Part shown: positions 53,636 through 63,955 of the stretch, one piece after another
Position numbering within the stretch: the stretch's first letter is position 1
Layout: every line of letters begins with the position of its first letter
DNA from: Photobacterium marinum
Lineage (GTDB): Bacteria > Pseudomonadota > Gammaproteobacteria > Enterobacterales > Vibrionaceae
Assembly: GCF_000331515.1 (NCBI RefSeq)
Contig: NZ_AMZO01000020.1
Span: 1 to 64,000 of the forward strand
Reading direction: 5' to 3'
DNA: 64,000 nt
Program-made: the position numbers and the translations under genes
Notes under the pieces: model-generated
Databases searched by the model: none
What the model saw: only the letters and a program-made list of their open reading frames with translations
What the model was told of the DNA's origin: nothing

Positions 53636-55531
53636 TTATGCGTAATAATCGACGCGGTCAGATGACTGACTTACGTACATATCTAAAGGTTCAGCATTGC
53701 CGGTTCCTGAGTCACCATGACGGGATGAACCTCCACCTTGCTGACCACCGTTACCACTCTGCTGCCCCTGGGCATCCTGATTTGACTGCCCGGCAAACTG
53801 CTGCCTTGAATTATCCTGTTGTACTGAACTCTGGGCAAGCTGCAATCCCTGCTGGCTTAACAATTCCCGCAGTCTAGGCATCGCATGTTCGACTAAATCA
53901 CGAGTCTGCTGGTTCCCAACGGTAAACTGCACCGAAGCCTGATCCTGATTCAATGACAACTTAATCTGTAACTTACCAAGCTCCGGTGGATCAAGGCGAA
54001 TATCAACGTGCTTCAAATTTTTTGACATCATCATCTGCAACCGCTCAGCCAACTGATCCCCGGCCTGCTCCTTACTCAGTTGCAACGGACTCTGTGCCTG
54101 AGCAGCCTGAGCGGCTTCAGCTTTGGCGGCTTGTGCGTGAGATGTCGTCAGTCCAGAGACGGAATGCTGCAATTCTGCTTTTGCGTCAGTAGCACCGTTA
54201 TCAGGCGCTGCCGTATCAACAGCGGCAGCAAGTGCCGCCGTACCTGCTGCCATACCGTTCGCAGCGGCTTCACCATCAACAGCTGCGCCTTCTGCTGCCA
54301 TCATTCCCGCCGTCAACGCATTCATTGCCTGAGATTGAACCGCCTGGTTCTGTGCAGCAGCTTGAGCCTGAGTTAAAGGTGCTCCCAATGGAGTAGCAGC
54401 CGCCTCACCCAATACAGAACCGGAAACTGGATTTGCAGCCTGCTGAGTTCCTGTAGCAAAAACACTATCGAGTTTGGCTTTCAAGTCTACTGGGATATCC
54501 GCGGATGCCTGAGTTCCGGCGCTCAACTCAGCGGACTTTACTTCAGCCAGTTTTGAGCCGGCTTGCATCGCATCACCAGGCTGCTGCATATTTTTAACTT
54601 CAGCTGCAACCGCCGCAGCCGTTGAGCCCAAGGCAAAGGCCGGTTCGGCATCACTTCCTTCACCGCTGTCAGCTGCGCTTTGTTCAGCAAGCCCAGCCTG
54701 AACATCAGTATTCTCAGCACTGCCATCCTGGTTTACCGCAGCCTGTCCAGCTAAAGGAGCTGCAAACACTTGAGCCAGTTGTTCCTGACTTAAACCTTCA
54801 ACCTGCTCGTCAGTATACTCACCGTCCATTTCAACACTGGTCAATTTACCAGTTTTTAATTCAGGCTCGGCTTTTACTGCCTGTTTTGTTTGTCCTTGCA
54901 AAGTCAAATTTTGCACCAGCCCGGACTCTGAAACTGCCTGCGGCAATTCTTTGCCTTCCTGAGATGCGGCAGCCTGTTGCGTCAATTGTTTGTTCGATGC
55001 TGAAAGGCGGTTAAGCAGCTCTTCACCATCATTCATTATCTTTTGCTTTTTTCCTGAATCAAGCTCAGATATCTCTTCATCTGTCTGGCTGGCGGAGTTC
55101 TGTCCATTCTGCTCATCAAGAAGCTGGGCTGATACTTTTTCACCCTTTTCATTCAAACGCTTACCAGTTTCAGCATCTTCAACATGCGCTTCAGATTCCG
55201 GAGGTGCAGACTTATCGACAACCTTAGAATCCGATGTCGGACCCTTTTCCTTCACATCATCGGCTTGAGCTTGTGATTTATGCTTAACCTTTTGTTCTTC
55301 ATCGACTTTATTAGCATCCTGCTTATTGTCTACCGATTTTCTGTCGACTTTTTTATCACTGTTTGATGCCGACTGAAGCTCTTTGTCAAAGCGGTCTTCA
55401 CTTCTGCTGTTATTTCGGTCGATAGATGAATCGATACTTTCAGAAGAAGAGGCAGGAGTGGCTTTAGCACTTCCGGTTTGAGCGGGAGCCGGAGATGCTG
55501 GCTTTGCTGACAATAAACTGGATGAAAACAT
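53636..55531 (-). CDS. fliK: Flagellar hook-length control protein FliK
   Basis: A 631-residue secreted ruler protein. The first 500 residues are of low complexity: a charged Lys/Asp/Glu/Ser section followed by a long Ala/Gln-rich section. The conserved switch domain begins near LAERLQMMMSKNLKHVDIRLDPPELGKLQIKLS and ends with LRELLSQQGLQLAQ. A Gln/Gly-rich tail follows. It sets hook length and signals FlhB to change export specificity. A strong sigma-54 promoter match lies 40-55 bases upstream, so it heads the fliKLMNOPQR-flhB unit. Confidence 0.95.
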   Translation of the reverse strand: MFSSSLLSAKPASPAPAQTGSAKATPASSSESIDSSIDRNNSRSEDRFDKELQSASNSDKKVDRKSVDNKQDANKVDEEQKVKHKSQAQADDVKEKGPTSDSKVVDKSAPPESEAHVEDAETGKRLNEKGEKVSAQLLDEQNGQNSASQTDEEISELDSGKKQKIMNDGEELLNRLSASNKQLTQQAAASQEGKELPQAVSESGLVQNLTLQGQTKQAVKAEPELKTGKLTSVEMDGEYTDEQVEGLSQEQLAQVFAAPLAGQAAVNQDGSAENTDVQAGLAEQSAADSGEGSDAEPAFALGSTAAAVAAEVKNMQQPGDAMQAGSKLAEVKSAELSAGTQASADIPVDLKAKLDSVFATGTQQAANPVSGSVLGEAAATPLGAPLTQAQAAAQNQAVQSQAMNALTAGMMAAEGAAVDGEAAANGMAAGTAALAAAVDTAAPDNGATDAKAELQHSVSGLTTSHAQAAKAEAAQAAQAQSPLQLSKEQAGDQLAERLQMMMSKNLKHVDIRLDPPELGKLQIKLSLNQDQASVQFTVGNQQTRDLVEHAMPRLRELLSQQGLQLAQSSVQQDNSRQQFAGQSNQDAQGQQSGNGGQQGGGSSRHGDSGTGNAEPLDMYVSQSSDRVDYYA

Positions 55532-55570
55532 AAAGGCTCTTCACATGTTGAATACGATTAGAACAACGAA

Positions 55571-55586
55571 TGCAAAAAACGTACCA
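55571..55586 (-). promoter_or_regulatory. Sigma-54 promoter upstream of fliK
   Basis: The minus strand reads TGGTACGTTTTTTGCA, which matches the -24/-12 consensus TGGCACG-N4-TTGCA at every defined position but one, with correct spacing. The predicted start is near 55560, about 29 bases before the fliK ATG. Confidence 0.88.
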
Positions 55587-55605
55587 TACAATATATTATC
55601 TTAGG

Positions 55606-56049
55606 CTACCGGCGAGCCTGGCGGGCAAACTGCAGAGTAGCAAACTCATCCATCATTTTTTGCTCCTGCTTATCAAGCCGGGCCTGGCGCTCAGCCTGTT
55701 TCTTCTCCAGAAGCCATTCTATCGACTGGCGCTTCTTACGCATTTCATTCCAATATTCGCTGCACTTCTCGACCTGCTCTTCAAACTGCGCACCGGCGGC
55801 TTTCTGCTTAGCCAGCGTTTCATCAAGGGAGCCGAGGAATTGCTGAAGGTGACTATAAGAACTGGCCGTCAGACCATCCAGTCCGCGAGCTGTCAACTGC
55901 TTACAGTAATCCAGGCGATATTGCTCAATTTGTTGTAACTGCTGATAATAGTTATCCAGTTCGATCCTGGCATTATTCAAGGCAAGGGATGCTTTATGTT
56001 CGTCATCTTTGGCCCGCTCTAAAATCAGCTCCAATGCACTGTCTGACAT
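55606..56049 (-). CDS. fliJ: Flagellar export chaperone FliJ
   Basis: A 147-residue, almost entirely helical protein rich in Gln, Glu, Lys and Arg, forming an antiparallel coiled coil. It binds the FliI ATPase ring like a central stalk and recycles export chaperones. Segments such as NARIELDNYYQQLQQIEQYRLDYCKQL are family-typical. It starts two bases after the fliI stop. Confidence 0.92.
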   Translation of the reverse strand: MSDSALELILERAKDDEHKASLALNNARIELDNYYQQLQQIEQYRLDYCKQLTARGLDGLTASSYSHLQQFLGSLDETLAKQKAAGAQFEEQVEKCSEYWNEMRKKRQSIEWLLEKKQAERQARLDKQEQKMMDEFATLQFARQARR

Positions 56050-56051
56050 TC

Positions 56052-57377
56052 TTAATTACCACTCAACACTGAACGCAGCATGTTGACACACATGTCATAC
56101 GGTACAGATTCTTTCATCGACTGTTGCAGGAAAGCATCCAGCTTAGGTTTAAGGTTAAAGGCCTGATCAATATTCGGATCTGTTCCCGGTTTATATGCAC
56201 CGATCGATACCAGATCTTGGTTCTTACGGCAGATCGACAACAACTGACGAACCGCCTTAGACATCAGCATATGTTCTTCACTGACAATCGCCGGCATTAC
56301 ACGACTGACAGAACGCTCAACATCAATCGCCGGATAGTGACCGGCATCCGCCATTTCACGGGAGAGTACAATGTGTCCGTCAAGAATTGCCCGCGATGCA
56401 TCAGCAATCGGATCCTGAAGATCATCACCTTCGGTCAGAACGGTGAAAAAAGCGGTAATCGAACCCTGGTGCTCTCCCCCGTTACCGGCACGTTCCACCA
56501 GAGCCGGTAGTTTAGCGAATACAGACGGCGGGTAGCCTTTAGTTGCCGGCGGCTCACCCACCGACAGAGCAATTTCACGCTGGGCCTGAGCAAATCGGGT
56601 AAGTGAATCCATTAACAGCAGCACATCCAGCCCCTGATCACGGAAATATTCAGCAATAGTCAGAGATGTCTGACAGCCTTTCAGGCGCATCAACGGCGAG
56701 GCATCAGCCGGTGCTGCCACAACCACCGCGCGTTTACGGCCTTCTTCACCAAGGATCTCATCAATGAATTCTTTAACTTCTCGGCCACGCTCACCAATCA
56801 GGCCAACCACAACCACCTGTGCTGTAGTACCACGGGTCATCATGCCCAGTGTCACCGATTTACCGACACCTGAACCGGCAAACAAACCGATACGCTGACC
56901 TTTACCGACAGTCAGGCAGCCGTTAATGGCTTTAAGGCCAACATCGAGGGGTTCTTTGATAGGCTTTCGCGCCAGAGGGTTGATAGCATCAGCATTGAAA
57001 GAGGCACGGTTAGCAGTATAAATCTCACCAAGTCCGTCAAGCGGGTTACCACAACCATCAATCACCCGGCCTAACAATTCCATTCCGACCGGCAAGCCAC
57101 TGTCCTGCAACATTGGCGTCACTTTCGCACCGGGCATGATCCCTGTGACCGACTCACTCGGCATCAAAAACAGAGTATCTCCGGAAAAACCAATGACCTC
57201 TGCTTCAATATCACCGTTTATGGTTTCAACTTTACACTGACTGCCTACAGGCGCACGGCAACCAACCGCTTCAATGGTCAGGCCGACAACCCGAACCAGG
57301 CGTCCAGAAGCGACCGGGCGGGTCGCCAGATTTTGGGTTTGGTAACGAGAAAGGCGCTCAGCCAGAGAGGATGACAT
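56052..57377 (-). CDS. fliI: Flagellum-specific ATPase FliI
   Basis: A 441-residue ATPase of the flagellar export system, related to F1-beta. Walker A GSGVGKS is at 168-174. Other family blocks are [35 protein letters not shown] and [15 protein letters not shown]. It forms a hexamer with FliH and FliJ at the export gate. The start overlaps the fliH stop by one base. Confidence 0.97.
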   Translation of the reverse strand: MSSSLAERLSRYQTQNLATRPVASGRLVRVVGLTIEAVGCRAPVGSQCKVETINGDIEAEVIGFSGDTLFLMPSESVTGIMPGAKVTPMLQDSGLPVGMELLGRVIDGCGNPLDGLGEIYTANRASFNADAINPLARKPIKEPLDVGLKAINGCLTVGKGQRIGLFAGSGVGKSVTLGMMTRGTTAQVVVVGLIGERGREVKEFIDEILGEEGRKRAVVVAAPADASPLMRLKGCQTSLTIAEYFRDQGLDVLLLMDSLTRFAQAQREIALSVGEPPATKGYPPSVFAKLPALVERAGNGGEHQGSITAFFTVLTEGDDLQDPIADASRAILDGHIVLSREMADAGHYPAIDVERSVSRVMPAIVSEEHMLMSKAVRQLLSICRKNQDLVSIGAYKPGTDPNIDQAFNLKPKLDAFLQQSMKESVPYDMCVNMLRSVLSGN

Positions 57378-58180
57378 TACTGCCCTCCATTCATCTGCTG
57401 ACTGTTCACCCCGTTGAATTGATTAAGCAAATGACGAATACGATCTTCCACCATGTAATCGATACTGGAATCGCCGGATTGAACCTGCAAGTCACCACGA
57501 TTCAGTGACGGCTCAGCTTGAAGGCTCCACTTACGCTCACTCAGGTTTTCTTCACCGTATGCCTGTTTAACGAGCTCTAAATCTTCCGGATGAAGATGGA
57601 CTTGTACCTGACGGTCTACAATTGGCAGCGCACCGATGACTTCACGAATCGTGTTCAAAATCACCTGTGGATTTGTCTGAACTTCAACCCGGATAAGTTC
57701 CCGAGCTAAACTGGTCACCATGTTCAGCACTTGATTTTCCACATCACTGTCAAGCTGCTGCTGCGGCGTTGCCAGCTTATCAATCAGCGCTGTAAGGTGA
57801 GCAACGTGCTCGTTAATCTGAACCTGTCCCTGTTCCAGCCCTTGCTGTAGCCCCTGCTCCAGACCTTCCTGCTGACCAGCTTCCAGCCCTTCTGTCTTGC
57901 CAGCTTCAAAGCCTTCGGCATGACCGGCTGCGATACCTTCTACACGGCCTTCTTCATAAGCAGAATGACGAATATCTTCCAGATCAGCTGCCGTCAACGG
58001 CGGCGGGCCCAGTTCTTCCTCTTCTTCTGGAAGTTCAGGCTGCCATTGCGGATCATAATTTATTGCATTGTCGGTCGGAGCGCTGTGGTCATCGGCATAA
58101 TCCGGATAAGCCCAGCGTTCCAGCTCCTGCGCCTGATGCTCAGTTACGCGCAGGAACCCACGACGACGTTCAAAAGACAT
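57377..58180 (-). CDS. fliH: Flagellar export regulator FliH
   Basis: A 267-residue negative regulator of FliI that links it to the C-ring. A conserved Arg-rich N terminus is followed by a central run of GxxxG-like helical repeats ([20 protein letters not shown] region, about residues 88-122), a hallmark of FliH. The C-terminal domain resembles the peripheral stalk of ATP synthases. AGGGA lies six bases before the ATG. Confidence 0.94.
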   Translation of the reverse strand: MSFERRRGFLRVTEHQAQELERWAYPDYADDHSAPTDNAINYDPQWQPELPEEEEELGPPPLTAADLEDIRHSAYEEGRVEGIAAGHAEGFEAGKTEGLEAGQQEGLEQGLQQGLEQGQVQINEHVAHLTALIDKLATPQQQLDSDVENQVLNMVTSLARELIRVEVQTNPQVILNTIREVIGALPIVDRQVQVHLHPEDLELVKQAYGEENLSERKWSLQAEPSLNRGDLQVQSGDSSIDYMVEDRIRHLLNQFNGVNSQQMNGGQ

Positions 58181-58221
58181 AGTTTGTCCCTAGTGCGCAG
58201 CTCTTTGTATTAAGGGCAACA

Positions 58222-59262
58222 TTACAAGAATTCATCAGCACCACCTCCGGACAACATCAATTCACCGGCATCAGACAGGCGACGAGCAATGGACAGGATC
58301 TCTTTCTGTGCAGCTTCAACATCAGCAACACGAATTGGTCCCATTGCCTCAAGATCATCCTGCAACATTTCTGCCGCACGCTTAGACATGTTACGCAGAA
58401 TCTTGTCACGCAGCATATCGTCGGCACCTTTGAGAGCTTTCTGCAACTGTTCCTGAGGTACGTCACGCAGCAAGGTCTGAATACCGCGATCGTCGACTTC
58501 AGCCAAGTTGTCGAATACGAACATCAGATCTTCAATCTGAGCAGCCATATCTTCATCGTTTTCACGGATCTGATCCATCAACAGACCTTCAACATTGTTG
58601 TCGAGGTAGTTCATGATTTCTGCAGCAGCCTTAGTACCACCAATCTTCGCAGCCTGAGCACCAGCCTGACCAGCAAACTGTTTCTCCATGATGTCATTCA
58701 ATTCATGAAGTGCGGCCGGCTGAACTTCTTCAAGGTTGGCGATACGCATCATAAGGTCAAGACGGACACGTTCCGGGAACTGGGACAGAATTTCTGCCGA
58801 CTGCTCAGGTTCCAGATAAGACAGTACGATCGTCTGGATCTGTGGGTGTTCGTTAAGAATAATGCTAGCCACCTGACGCGGATCCATCCATTTCAGTGAA
58901 TCCAGGCCGCGGGAGCCACTACCCATAAGGATCTGGTCAACCAGGTTGTTCGCCTTATCTTCACCCAGCGCAGCAACCAGAGCATTTCGAACAAAGTCTT
59001 CACTCCCCATACCGATGCTGGTGTATTTCTGGATATCTTCCAGAAAGTGGCGGTGAACAGCCGCTACTTTCTCCTGACTCAAATCCGCCATCGAGGCCAT
59101 CATTCCACCGACACGCTGAACTTGCTTCGGCTCCAGGTGACGAATAATACTGGCCGCATCCTGCTCACTGAGGCTAAGCAGCAAAATCGCTGCTTTATCA
59201 GCCCCGGTCAGTGTCGAGACATCAAACTTTTTCTCTTCTGTGGTTGCGACTTCGTTAGCCAT
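58222..59262 (-). CDS. fliG: Flagellar motor switch protein FliG
   Basis: A 346-residue rotor protein that contacts the stator and FliF. Clear blocks are LTGADKAAILLLSLSEQDAASIIRHLEPKQV (N domain), the EHPQIQTIVLSYL motif in the armadillo middle domain, and the C-terminal charged torque helix RDVPQEQLQKALKGADD. ATG at 59262 is used; a GTG two codons earlier is also in frame. It overlaps the fliF stop by eight bases. Confidence 0.97.
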   Translation of the reverse strand: MANEVATTEEKKFDVSTLTGADKAAILLLSLSEQDAASIIRHLEPKQVQRVGGMMASMADLSQEKVAAVHRHFLEDIQKYTSIGMGSEDFVRNALVAALGEDKANNLVDQILMGSGSRGLDSLKWMDPRQVASIILNEHPQIQTIVLSYLEPEQSAEILSQFPERVRLDLMMRIANLEEVQPAALHELNDIMEKQFAGQAGAQAAKIGGTKAAAEIMNYLDNNVEGLLMDQIRENDEDMAAQIEDLMFVFDNLAEVDDRGIQTLLRDVPQEQLQKALKGADDMLRDKILRNMSKRAAEMLQDDLEAMGPIRVADVEAAQKEILSIARRLSDAGELMLSGGGADEFL

Positions 59263-61003
59263 CTTCACTCACCCAATTCTTAACAACTTGTGCGGCCAGA
59301 TCCGGTTCATTCGCAACCAGAGCCCTGACAGCTTTCAACAGGTCTTCATCTTTATGCAAATTCGGTAGATTCAGGCTGCTACTACTCAATTCGAGGACAT
59401 CCGCACCATCAAGCTCGGCACCAATCAAATCAATATCATCATCACTGCTCGCTAGGATTGGCATACCATTTTCATCCAGCGGCGTGCCATCGGAAGCCTG
59501 ATTTGGATAAAGTAGTTTACGCATTGCCGGACGAACCATAACAATCATGATAACAATAATCACCAATGCAGCTGCCAGCCAACGGATCCATGTATTAAAG
59601 TTCGGATGCTCCCAAATTGGCAGATCCGCTATCTGTTCTTCTTCCGGTACAGCGAACGGTACAGAAATCACTTCTAGCATATCGCCACGCAGATCAGAGA
59701 AACCGACCCCTCCTTTCAGCAGGCGGCTGATTTTTGCCAGCTCAGCTTCACTGACCGGAACACGGGTGATTTCACCGGTTTCGGGATTGACAACCTGCTT
59801 GTAATCAATCGCAACCGATACCGTCTGACGACTTATGATACCAGTCTGCGCACGCTTATGACGGATCTTGGTGTCCAACTCAAAATTACGGGTTGATTCA
59901 CGGTGCACCGAGCCATTGTTAGAACCTTTGCCTGACTGCAATTCAGCAATATCCTGCGGGATGGAAGAATCGGCCGGCGGCTGATTACTCAGCGCTCCAG
60001 GAATACCAGCGACAATGTTGCCATTGTTGTAGTCTTCCAACGTATATTCACTTCGGGTTGAAGGAGTAGACGGGTCATATTGCTTCTGCGTCTCTTCAAT
60101 TGCGCTGAAGTCCATCGTCACATCAACCTGGGAGGTATAATTACCTAGCCCCAGAACAGGGATCAGGATAGCGTCAATTTTCTCTCGCAGTGCCTGCTCC
60201 TGTTTACGTTCAAGCTCATATTCCTTACGCTGTGCGGTCGCGGCAGGATCTTCTGTGCCCGAACTCAGCAGACGTCCATGCTGATCAGTTACAGTTACGC
60301 GGGTCGGCTTCAAACCTGGAACGGCCGTGGCCACCATATCAACTATCGAGTCAACCTCTTGCTGCCCCAGAGAACCATTGCCACCCAAAGTCAAAAATAC
60401 GGTGGCTGATGCTTCTTGATTGTGACGAACAAACACGCTCTGCTTTGGCATCGCCAGCAAAACCTGTGCTTTACGCACCTGACGGATTTGTTCGATCGCC
60501 CTTGCCAGCTGACGCTCACGGCTCAGCTTCAGACGCTCGCGCTCAAGACGCTGGGATACGCCGAACCCCATGTCTTTAAGCAGAATATCATCCCCTTCCT
60601 GAACCGTACTGTTCAAGCCGGCACGGGTCATTTCGAGCTTTATAGATGAAAATGTATCGGCGGGAACACGAATCGTATTGCCATCCAGGGTGTACTCGAT
60701 TTTTTTCTGATCGAAGTGATCAAGAATAGGGATAAGTTCTTCTGTCTCAAAGGTGCCAAGTGGTCGCATCTCCGGCTCACGTAACCAGAAAACTACCAGT
60801 ACAATCAATGCCACACAGATCGCAACAGAAAGCACCAAAATGACCTGGCGCAGCAAATCAAGGTTACCCAGCATGCTGTCGACACGCGTGGCACTTTTCT
60901 CTTCTGTATCAGGATCCTGCAATTCAAGCTCGGTATCGGAAACAACCGGAGCAGGAGCATTACCAGCAACAGCTAACTCATTGTTTGAAGATGGTTCAGA
61001 CAC
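59255..61003 (-). CDS. fliF: Flagellar MS-ring protein FliF
   Basis: A 582-residue MS-ring protein with two transmembrane helices (about residues 51-73 and 470-490) and a large periplasmic part with ring-building motifs between them. Recognisable segments are EMTRAGLNSTVQEGDD, LERERLKLSRERQLARAIEQIRQVRKAQVLLAMP and the C-terminal FliG-binding end NEPDLAAQVVKNWVSEDG. The start codon is GTG with GGGA eight bases upstream. It lies 15 bases after fliE. Confidence 0.96.
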   Translation of the reverse strand: MSEPSSNNELAVAGNAPAPVVSDTELELQDPDTEEKSATRVDSMLGNLDLLRQVILVLSVAICVALIVLVVFWLREPEMRPLGTFETEELIPILDHFDQKKIEYTLDGNTIRVPADTFSSIKLEMTRAGLNSTVQEGDDILLKDMGFGVSQRLERERLKLSRERQLARAIEQIRQVRKAQVLLAMPKQSVFVRHNQEASATVFLTLGGNGSLGQQEVDSIVDMVATAVPGLKPTRVTVTDQHGRLLSSGTEDPAATAQRKEYELERKQEQALREKIDAILIPVLGLGNYTSQVDVTMDFSAIEETQKQYDPSTPSTRSEYTLEDYNNGNIVAGIPGALSNQPPADSSIPQDIAELQSGKGSNNGSVHRESTRNFELDTKIRHKRAQTGIISRQTVSVAIDYKQVVNPETGEITRVPVSEAELAKISRLLKGGVGFSDLRGDMLEVISVPFAVPEEEQIADLPIWEHPNFNTWIRWLAAALVIIVIMIVMVRPAMRKLLYPNQASDGTPLDENGMPILASSDDDIDLIGAELDGADVLELSSSSLNLPNLHKDEDLLKAVRALVANEPDLAAQVVKNWVSEDG

Positions 61004-61018
61004 TGATTAATTCCCGAA

Positions 61019-61330
61019 TTAAACTGGCATGTTCATTAGTTCTTTATACGCTTCTACCAGCTTGTTGCGGACCTGTACGGTCGCTTCAAATGCAACACTG
61101 GACTTGTTACGAGCAATCATCACATCTGACAGGGATACGTTACGATCCCCCTCATCAAAACGTGTTGCCAGTTCACCCGATGCAGACTGAAGATTATTTA
61201 CTGTTTTAATGGCATCGCCCAGAACAGCACCAAAATCGGCACTGACCTGTTGGCTGGTTGCCGGACGGTTTGTACTCTGGGCTTCCAGCTTCATCGCCTG
61301 CAATTCGGCTTGTAGTCCGTTGACTTTCAT
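61019..61330 (-). CDS. fliE: Flagellar hook-basal body protein FliE
   Basis: A 103-residue adaptor between the MS ring and the rod. The family pattern is clear: FGAVLGDAIKTVNNLQ, a GDRNVSLSDVMIARNKSSVAFEATVQVRNKLVEAYKELMNM block and a terminal MPV. ATG at 61330 is used with GGGGAAG just upstream; an in-frame TTG seven codons earlier is less likely. First gene of the fliEFGHIJ unit, behind a sigma-54 promoter. Confidence 0.95.
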   Translation of the reverse strand: MKVNGLQAELQAMKLEAQSTNRPATSQQVSADFGAVLGDAIKTVNNLQSASGELATRFDEGDRNVSLSDVMIARNKSSVAFEATVQVRNKLVEAYKELMNMPV

Positions 61331-61416
61331 AACTCTTCCCCGCACAGTCAAAAGATTGTCACTTAAATCAAAATAGTGACGTTTTTATTCGTTTGAGATA
61401 CTTTTCTACTGTTTCC

Positions 61417-61432
61417 TGCAAGCTTAACGCCA
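61417..61432 (-). promoter_or_regulatory. Sigma-54 promoter upstream of fliE
   Basis: The minus strand reads TGGCGTTAAGCTTGCA: TGGC and TTGCA elements with GG and GC ten bases apart. The expected start is near 61405, about 75 bases before fliE. In Vibrio the equivalent promoter is activated by FlrC, encoded directly upstream. Confidence 0.85.
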
Positions 61433-61469
61433 AGTCGGCTTAAAATGCCAATAAAATAGAATTCTCACC

Positions 61470-62855
61470 CTAAACCGGGATCTCTATCCCGGCGTCACGC
61501 ATTTTCGCCAGTTTATAGCGAAGGGTTCGCGGACTGATCCCCAGTTTTTCGGCGACATCTTTTCGGCGCCCGTCGCAGGCTCGGATTGTCTCCAGGATAA
61601 TCGCAAATTCCTGCTCTCGAAGCTCTCCCCCCAAACTTTCCGGTGTACCGGAAACCTGAACCGGTTCGAGATTCGGTACAGCGCTCGTTGATTCTACCGC
61701 GGTTTGCAAGCTTTGTGCATCCAGCCAGTCAAGTCCTTCCAGTAAAATATGCTCATTTTCAATATTACTGCCATCGCAAAGGATCAAGGCGCGCTGAATA
61801 ACATTATCCAGTTCTCGCACATTACCTGGCCAGGCATATTGCTGTAACTTAAGTAATGCCGACTGACTGAATTTTGGCACCAGTAGTCCCTGCTTCACAC
61901 AATGGCGCTCCGTCAGGTATGTTGCCAATGGAGCAATATCGCCTTTTCGCTCAGCCAAAGCAGGCCATACTAGCGGAAATACGTTAAGACGATAATATAA
62001 ATCTTCGCGGAAGTGTCCTTCCGAAACATACTGTTTCAGATCCCGGTTACTGGTTGCCAACACCCGGACATCCAGTTTGATACTCTTACGGCTACCGAGG
62101 CGTTCTACTTCGCGCTCTTGAAGAACACGTAGAAGTTTTGCCTGGAGGTTCAGATCCATCTCACTGATTTCATCCAGCAAGATCGTGCCGCCCTGAGCTT
62201 GCTCGAATTTCCCCGGACAAGCCTGTACCGCACCGGTAAACGCCCCTTTTTCATAACCGAACAAGGTTGCTTCCAGCATGTTATCGGGAATCGCGGCACA
62301 GTTAATGGCAATGAAAGGACCTTCACTACGGTTTGAATGCTCATGGATATAGCGGGACATCACTTCTTTACCCGATCCGCTTGGCCCCAGAACCATTACG
62401 CTGGCATCAGTCTTAGCGACTTTTTCTGCCAGAGACAGCAATTTCAAAGATTTCTCGTCGGCAACAACCGCCCTGCCGGATTCATTTTTGACAGGTGCAT
62501 AGCGGCTAACCATGTTCAGCAAAACTTCCGGCGCAAACGGCTTTGCCATATAGTCAATCGCGCCTTCTTTCATTGCCGATACCGCATCTTCGATATTGGC
62601 GTAAGCTGTCATTAACAGCACCGGTAATTTCGGCCAGTGCTGCTTAATACTGCGCAACAAACCCAGACCGTCCATTCCTGCCATCTGAACGTCGGAAACA
62701 ACAATATCGACAGGTTCAGATTTCAGCAGCAACAGAGCCTGCTCGGCACTTTCGGCCTCCAACCACTGATAGCCAGCCAATGCCAAAGTATCAATCAGAG
62801 CTTCGCGTAGCCCTTCATCATCCTCAACAACCAGTACGCGGCTTTGATTCATCAT
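61470..62855 (-). CDS. flrC: Sigma-54-dependent flagellar response regulator FlrC
   Basis: A 461-residue NtrC-type activator. Receiver domain with VVEDDEG and phosphoacceptor Asp55 (VVSDVQMAGMDG); AAA+ domain with LGPSGSGKE (about 156-164) and the sigma-54-contact GAFTGA (204-209), then GGTILLDEIS and YAWPGNVRELDNV; C-terminal Fis-type helix-turn-helix (GRRKDVAEKLGISPRTLRYKLAKM). It activates middle flagellar operons after phosphorylation by FlrB. The start overlaps the flrB stop by four bases. Confidence 0.96.
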   Translation of the reverse strand: MMNQSRVLVVEDDEGLREALIDTLALAGYQWLEAESAEQALLLLKSEPVDIVVSDVQMAGMDGLGLLRSIKQHWPKLPVLLMTAYANIEDAVSAMKEGAIDYMAKPFAPEVLLNMVSRYAPVKNESGRAVVADEKSLKLLSLAEKVAKTDASVMVLGPSGSGKEVMSRYIHEHSNRSEGPFIAINCAAIPDNMLEATLFGYEKGAFTGAVQACPGKFEQAQGGTILLDEISEMDLNLQAKLLRVLQEREVERLGSRKSIKLDVRVLATSNRDLKQYVSEGHFREDLYYRLNVFPLVWPALAERKGDIAPLATYLTERHCVKQGLLVPKFSQSALLKLQQYAWPGNVRELDNVIQRALILCDGSNIENEHILLEGLDWLDAQSLQTAVESTSAVPNLEPVQVSGTPESLGGELREQEFAIILETIRACDGRRKDVAEKLGISPRTLRYKLAKMRDAGIEIPV

Positions 62856-63919
62856 AACTCTCCAATTGCTGCTTCGTTCTCGTTTTGGGCGGATTCAGGT
62901 ATGGCGGCCTGAGTGTCAGCCAAAGGCAGTGAGATTGTAAAACACGCCCCCTGACCCGGCTCGGATTTCAAAGACAAGCGACCTTTATGGGCCGAGGCCA
63001 CCATTTGTACCACAGCAAGACCGAGCCCGGTTCCCTGCTTTCTTGTCGTAAAAAATGGTTCCAGGATTTTGGCCTGCATCTCAGGCTCAATTCCGGGACC
63101 GTTATCCAGCACCGACAAATGGATGACACCATCTCGAAGCTGACAATTAACGGCAACTTTGCACTGCTTTCCAGCCATCTGCACGGCATTAGTGATCAGG
63201 TTGCCAATGGCACTTGCCAACGCATTAGCATTACCAAACACCTTCAGGCTTTCATCGTCACAGTCAATACTGAAATCGACTTGGTTAGAGACGATCATCG
63301 TCTCAACCATTCTTTCAAGCTCATTAAGCAGGCTTTCAAGCGTAAATAGCTCAACAACCTTATTGTCACCGCCTTTGGCAAACAGCAGCATATCATTGAC
63401 TTGCTTTTCAAGATCATGAAGACGATCGACTAATTTAGCCTGAAAGCGGTCACGCGTCTGAGAATTCAGGTTCGGAGACGATAAATTCGAGGCATATAAC
63501 ATTGCGCTTGAAAGCGGTGTACGAACCTGATGAGCCAGTGACGCGACCATTTTACCCAATGATGACAATCGCTGCATTTCACTGATCCGTGATTGTAGCA
63601 ATCGCGTTTCTGTCATATCAGTAATGAAAATCAATTGACCGCTGTCTGATGCCGAGATAGCTAATTTAACTTTGCGACCATTGCGTAGTGACACTTCATG
63701 GCCATCATCTTCCTGCGGAGAAAACGATCGTTGAATGACAGAAAACCATCGCTCGCCAACAAGCGGTTCACCAAGAAGGCGGTGAGCTTCAGGGTTGGCT
63801 TCGAAAACCTCACCTTTTGAGTCGAGAAAAATAACCCCTGAAGGCATCACATCCAGCGCCTGTTGGTAACGGCCAACCTGCTTAGTAAGGGAACCCAGCG
63901 GAGATACATTGTCGCCCAT
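62852..63919 (-). CDS. flrB: Flagellar sensor histidine kinase FlrB
   Basis: A 355-residue kinase without transmembrane helices. A PAS-like domain (about residues 15-105) precedes the dimerisation domain with phosphorylatable His130 in SLAHQVRTPLSSAML. The ATPase domain follows with LITNAVQMAG, LDNGPGIEPEMQ, TTRKQGTGLGLAVV and GACFTISLPL. It phosphorylates FlrC. AGG lies about eight bases before the ATG. A sigma-54 promoter lies about 40 bases upstream; the master regulator gene flrA would be expected just beyond the window. Confidence 0.95.
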   Translation of the reverse strand: MGDNVSPLGSLTKQVGRYQQALDVMPSGVIFLDSKGEVFEANPEAHRLLGEPLVGERWFSVIQRSFSPQEDDGHEVSLRNGRKVKLAISASDSGQLIFITDMTETRLLQSRISEMQRLSSLGKMVASLAHQVRTPLSSAMLYASNLSSPNLNSQTRDRFQAKLVDRLHDLEKQVNDMLLFAKGGDNKVVELFTLESLLNELERMVETMIVSNQVDFSIDCDDESLKVFGNANALASAIGNLITNAVQMAGKQCKVAVNCQLRDGVIHLSVLDNGPGIEPEMQAKILEPFFTTRKQGTGLGLAVVQMVASAHKGRLSLKSEPGQGACFTISLPLADTQAAIPESAQNENEAAIGEL

Positions 63920-63955
63920 GAAACACCTGATCAGTTCGCAGAAAAGTCCTAATAA

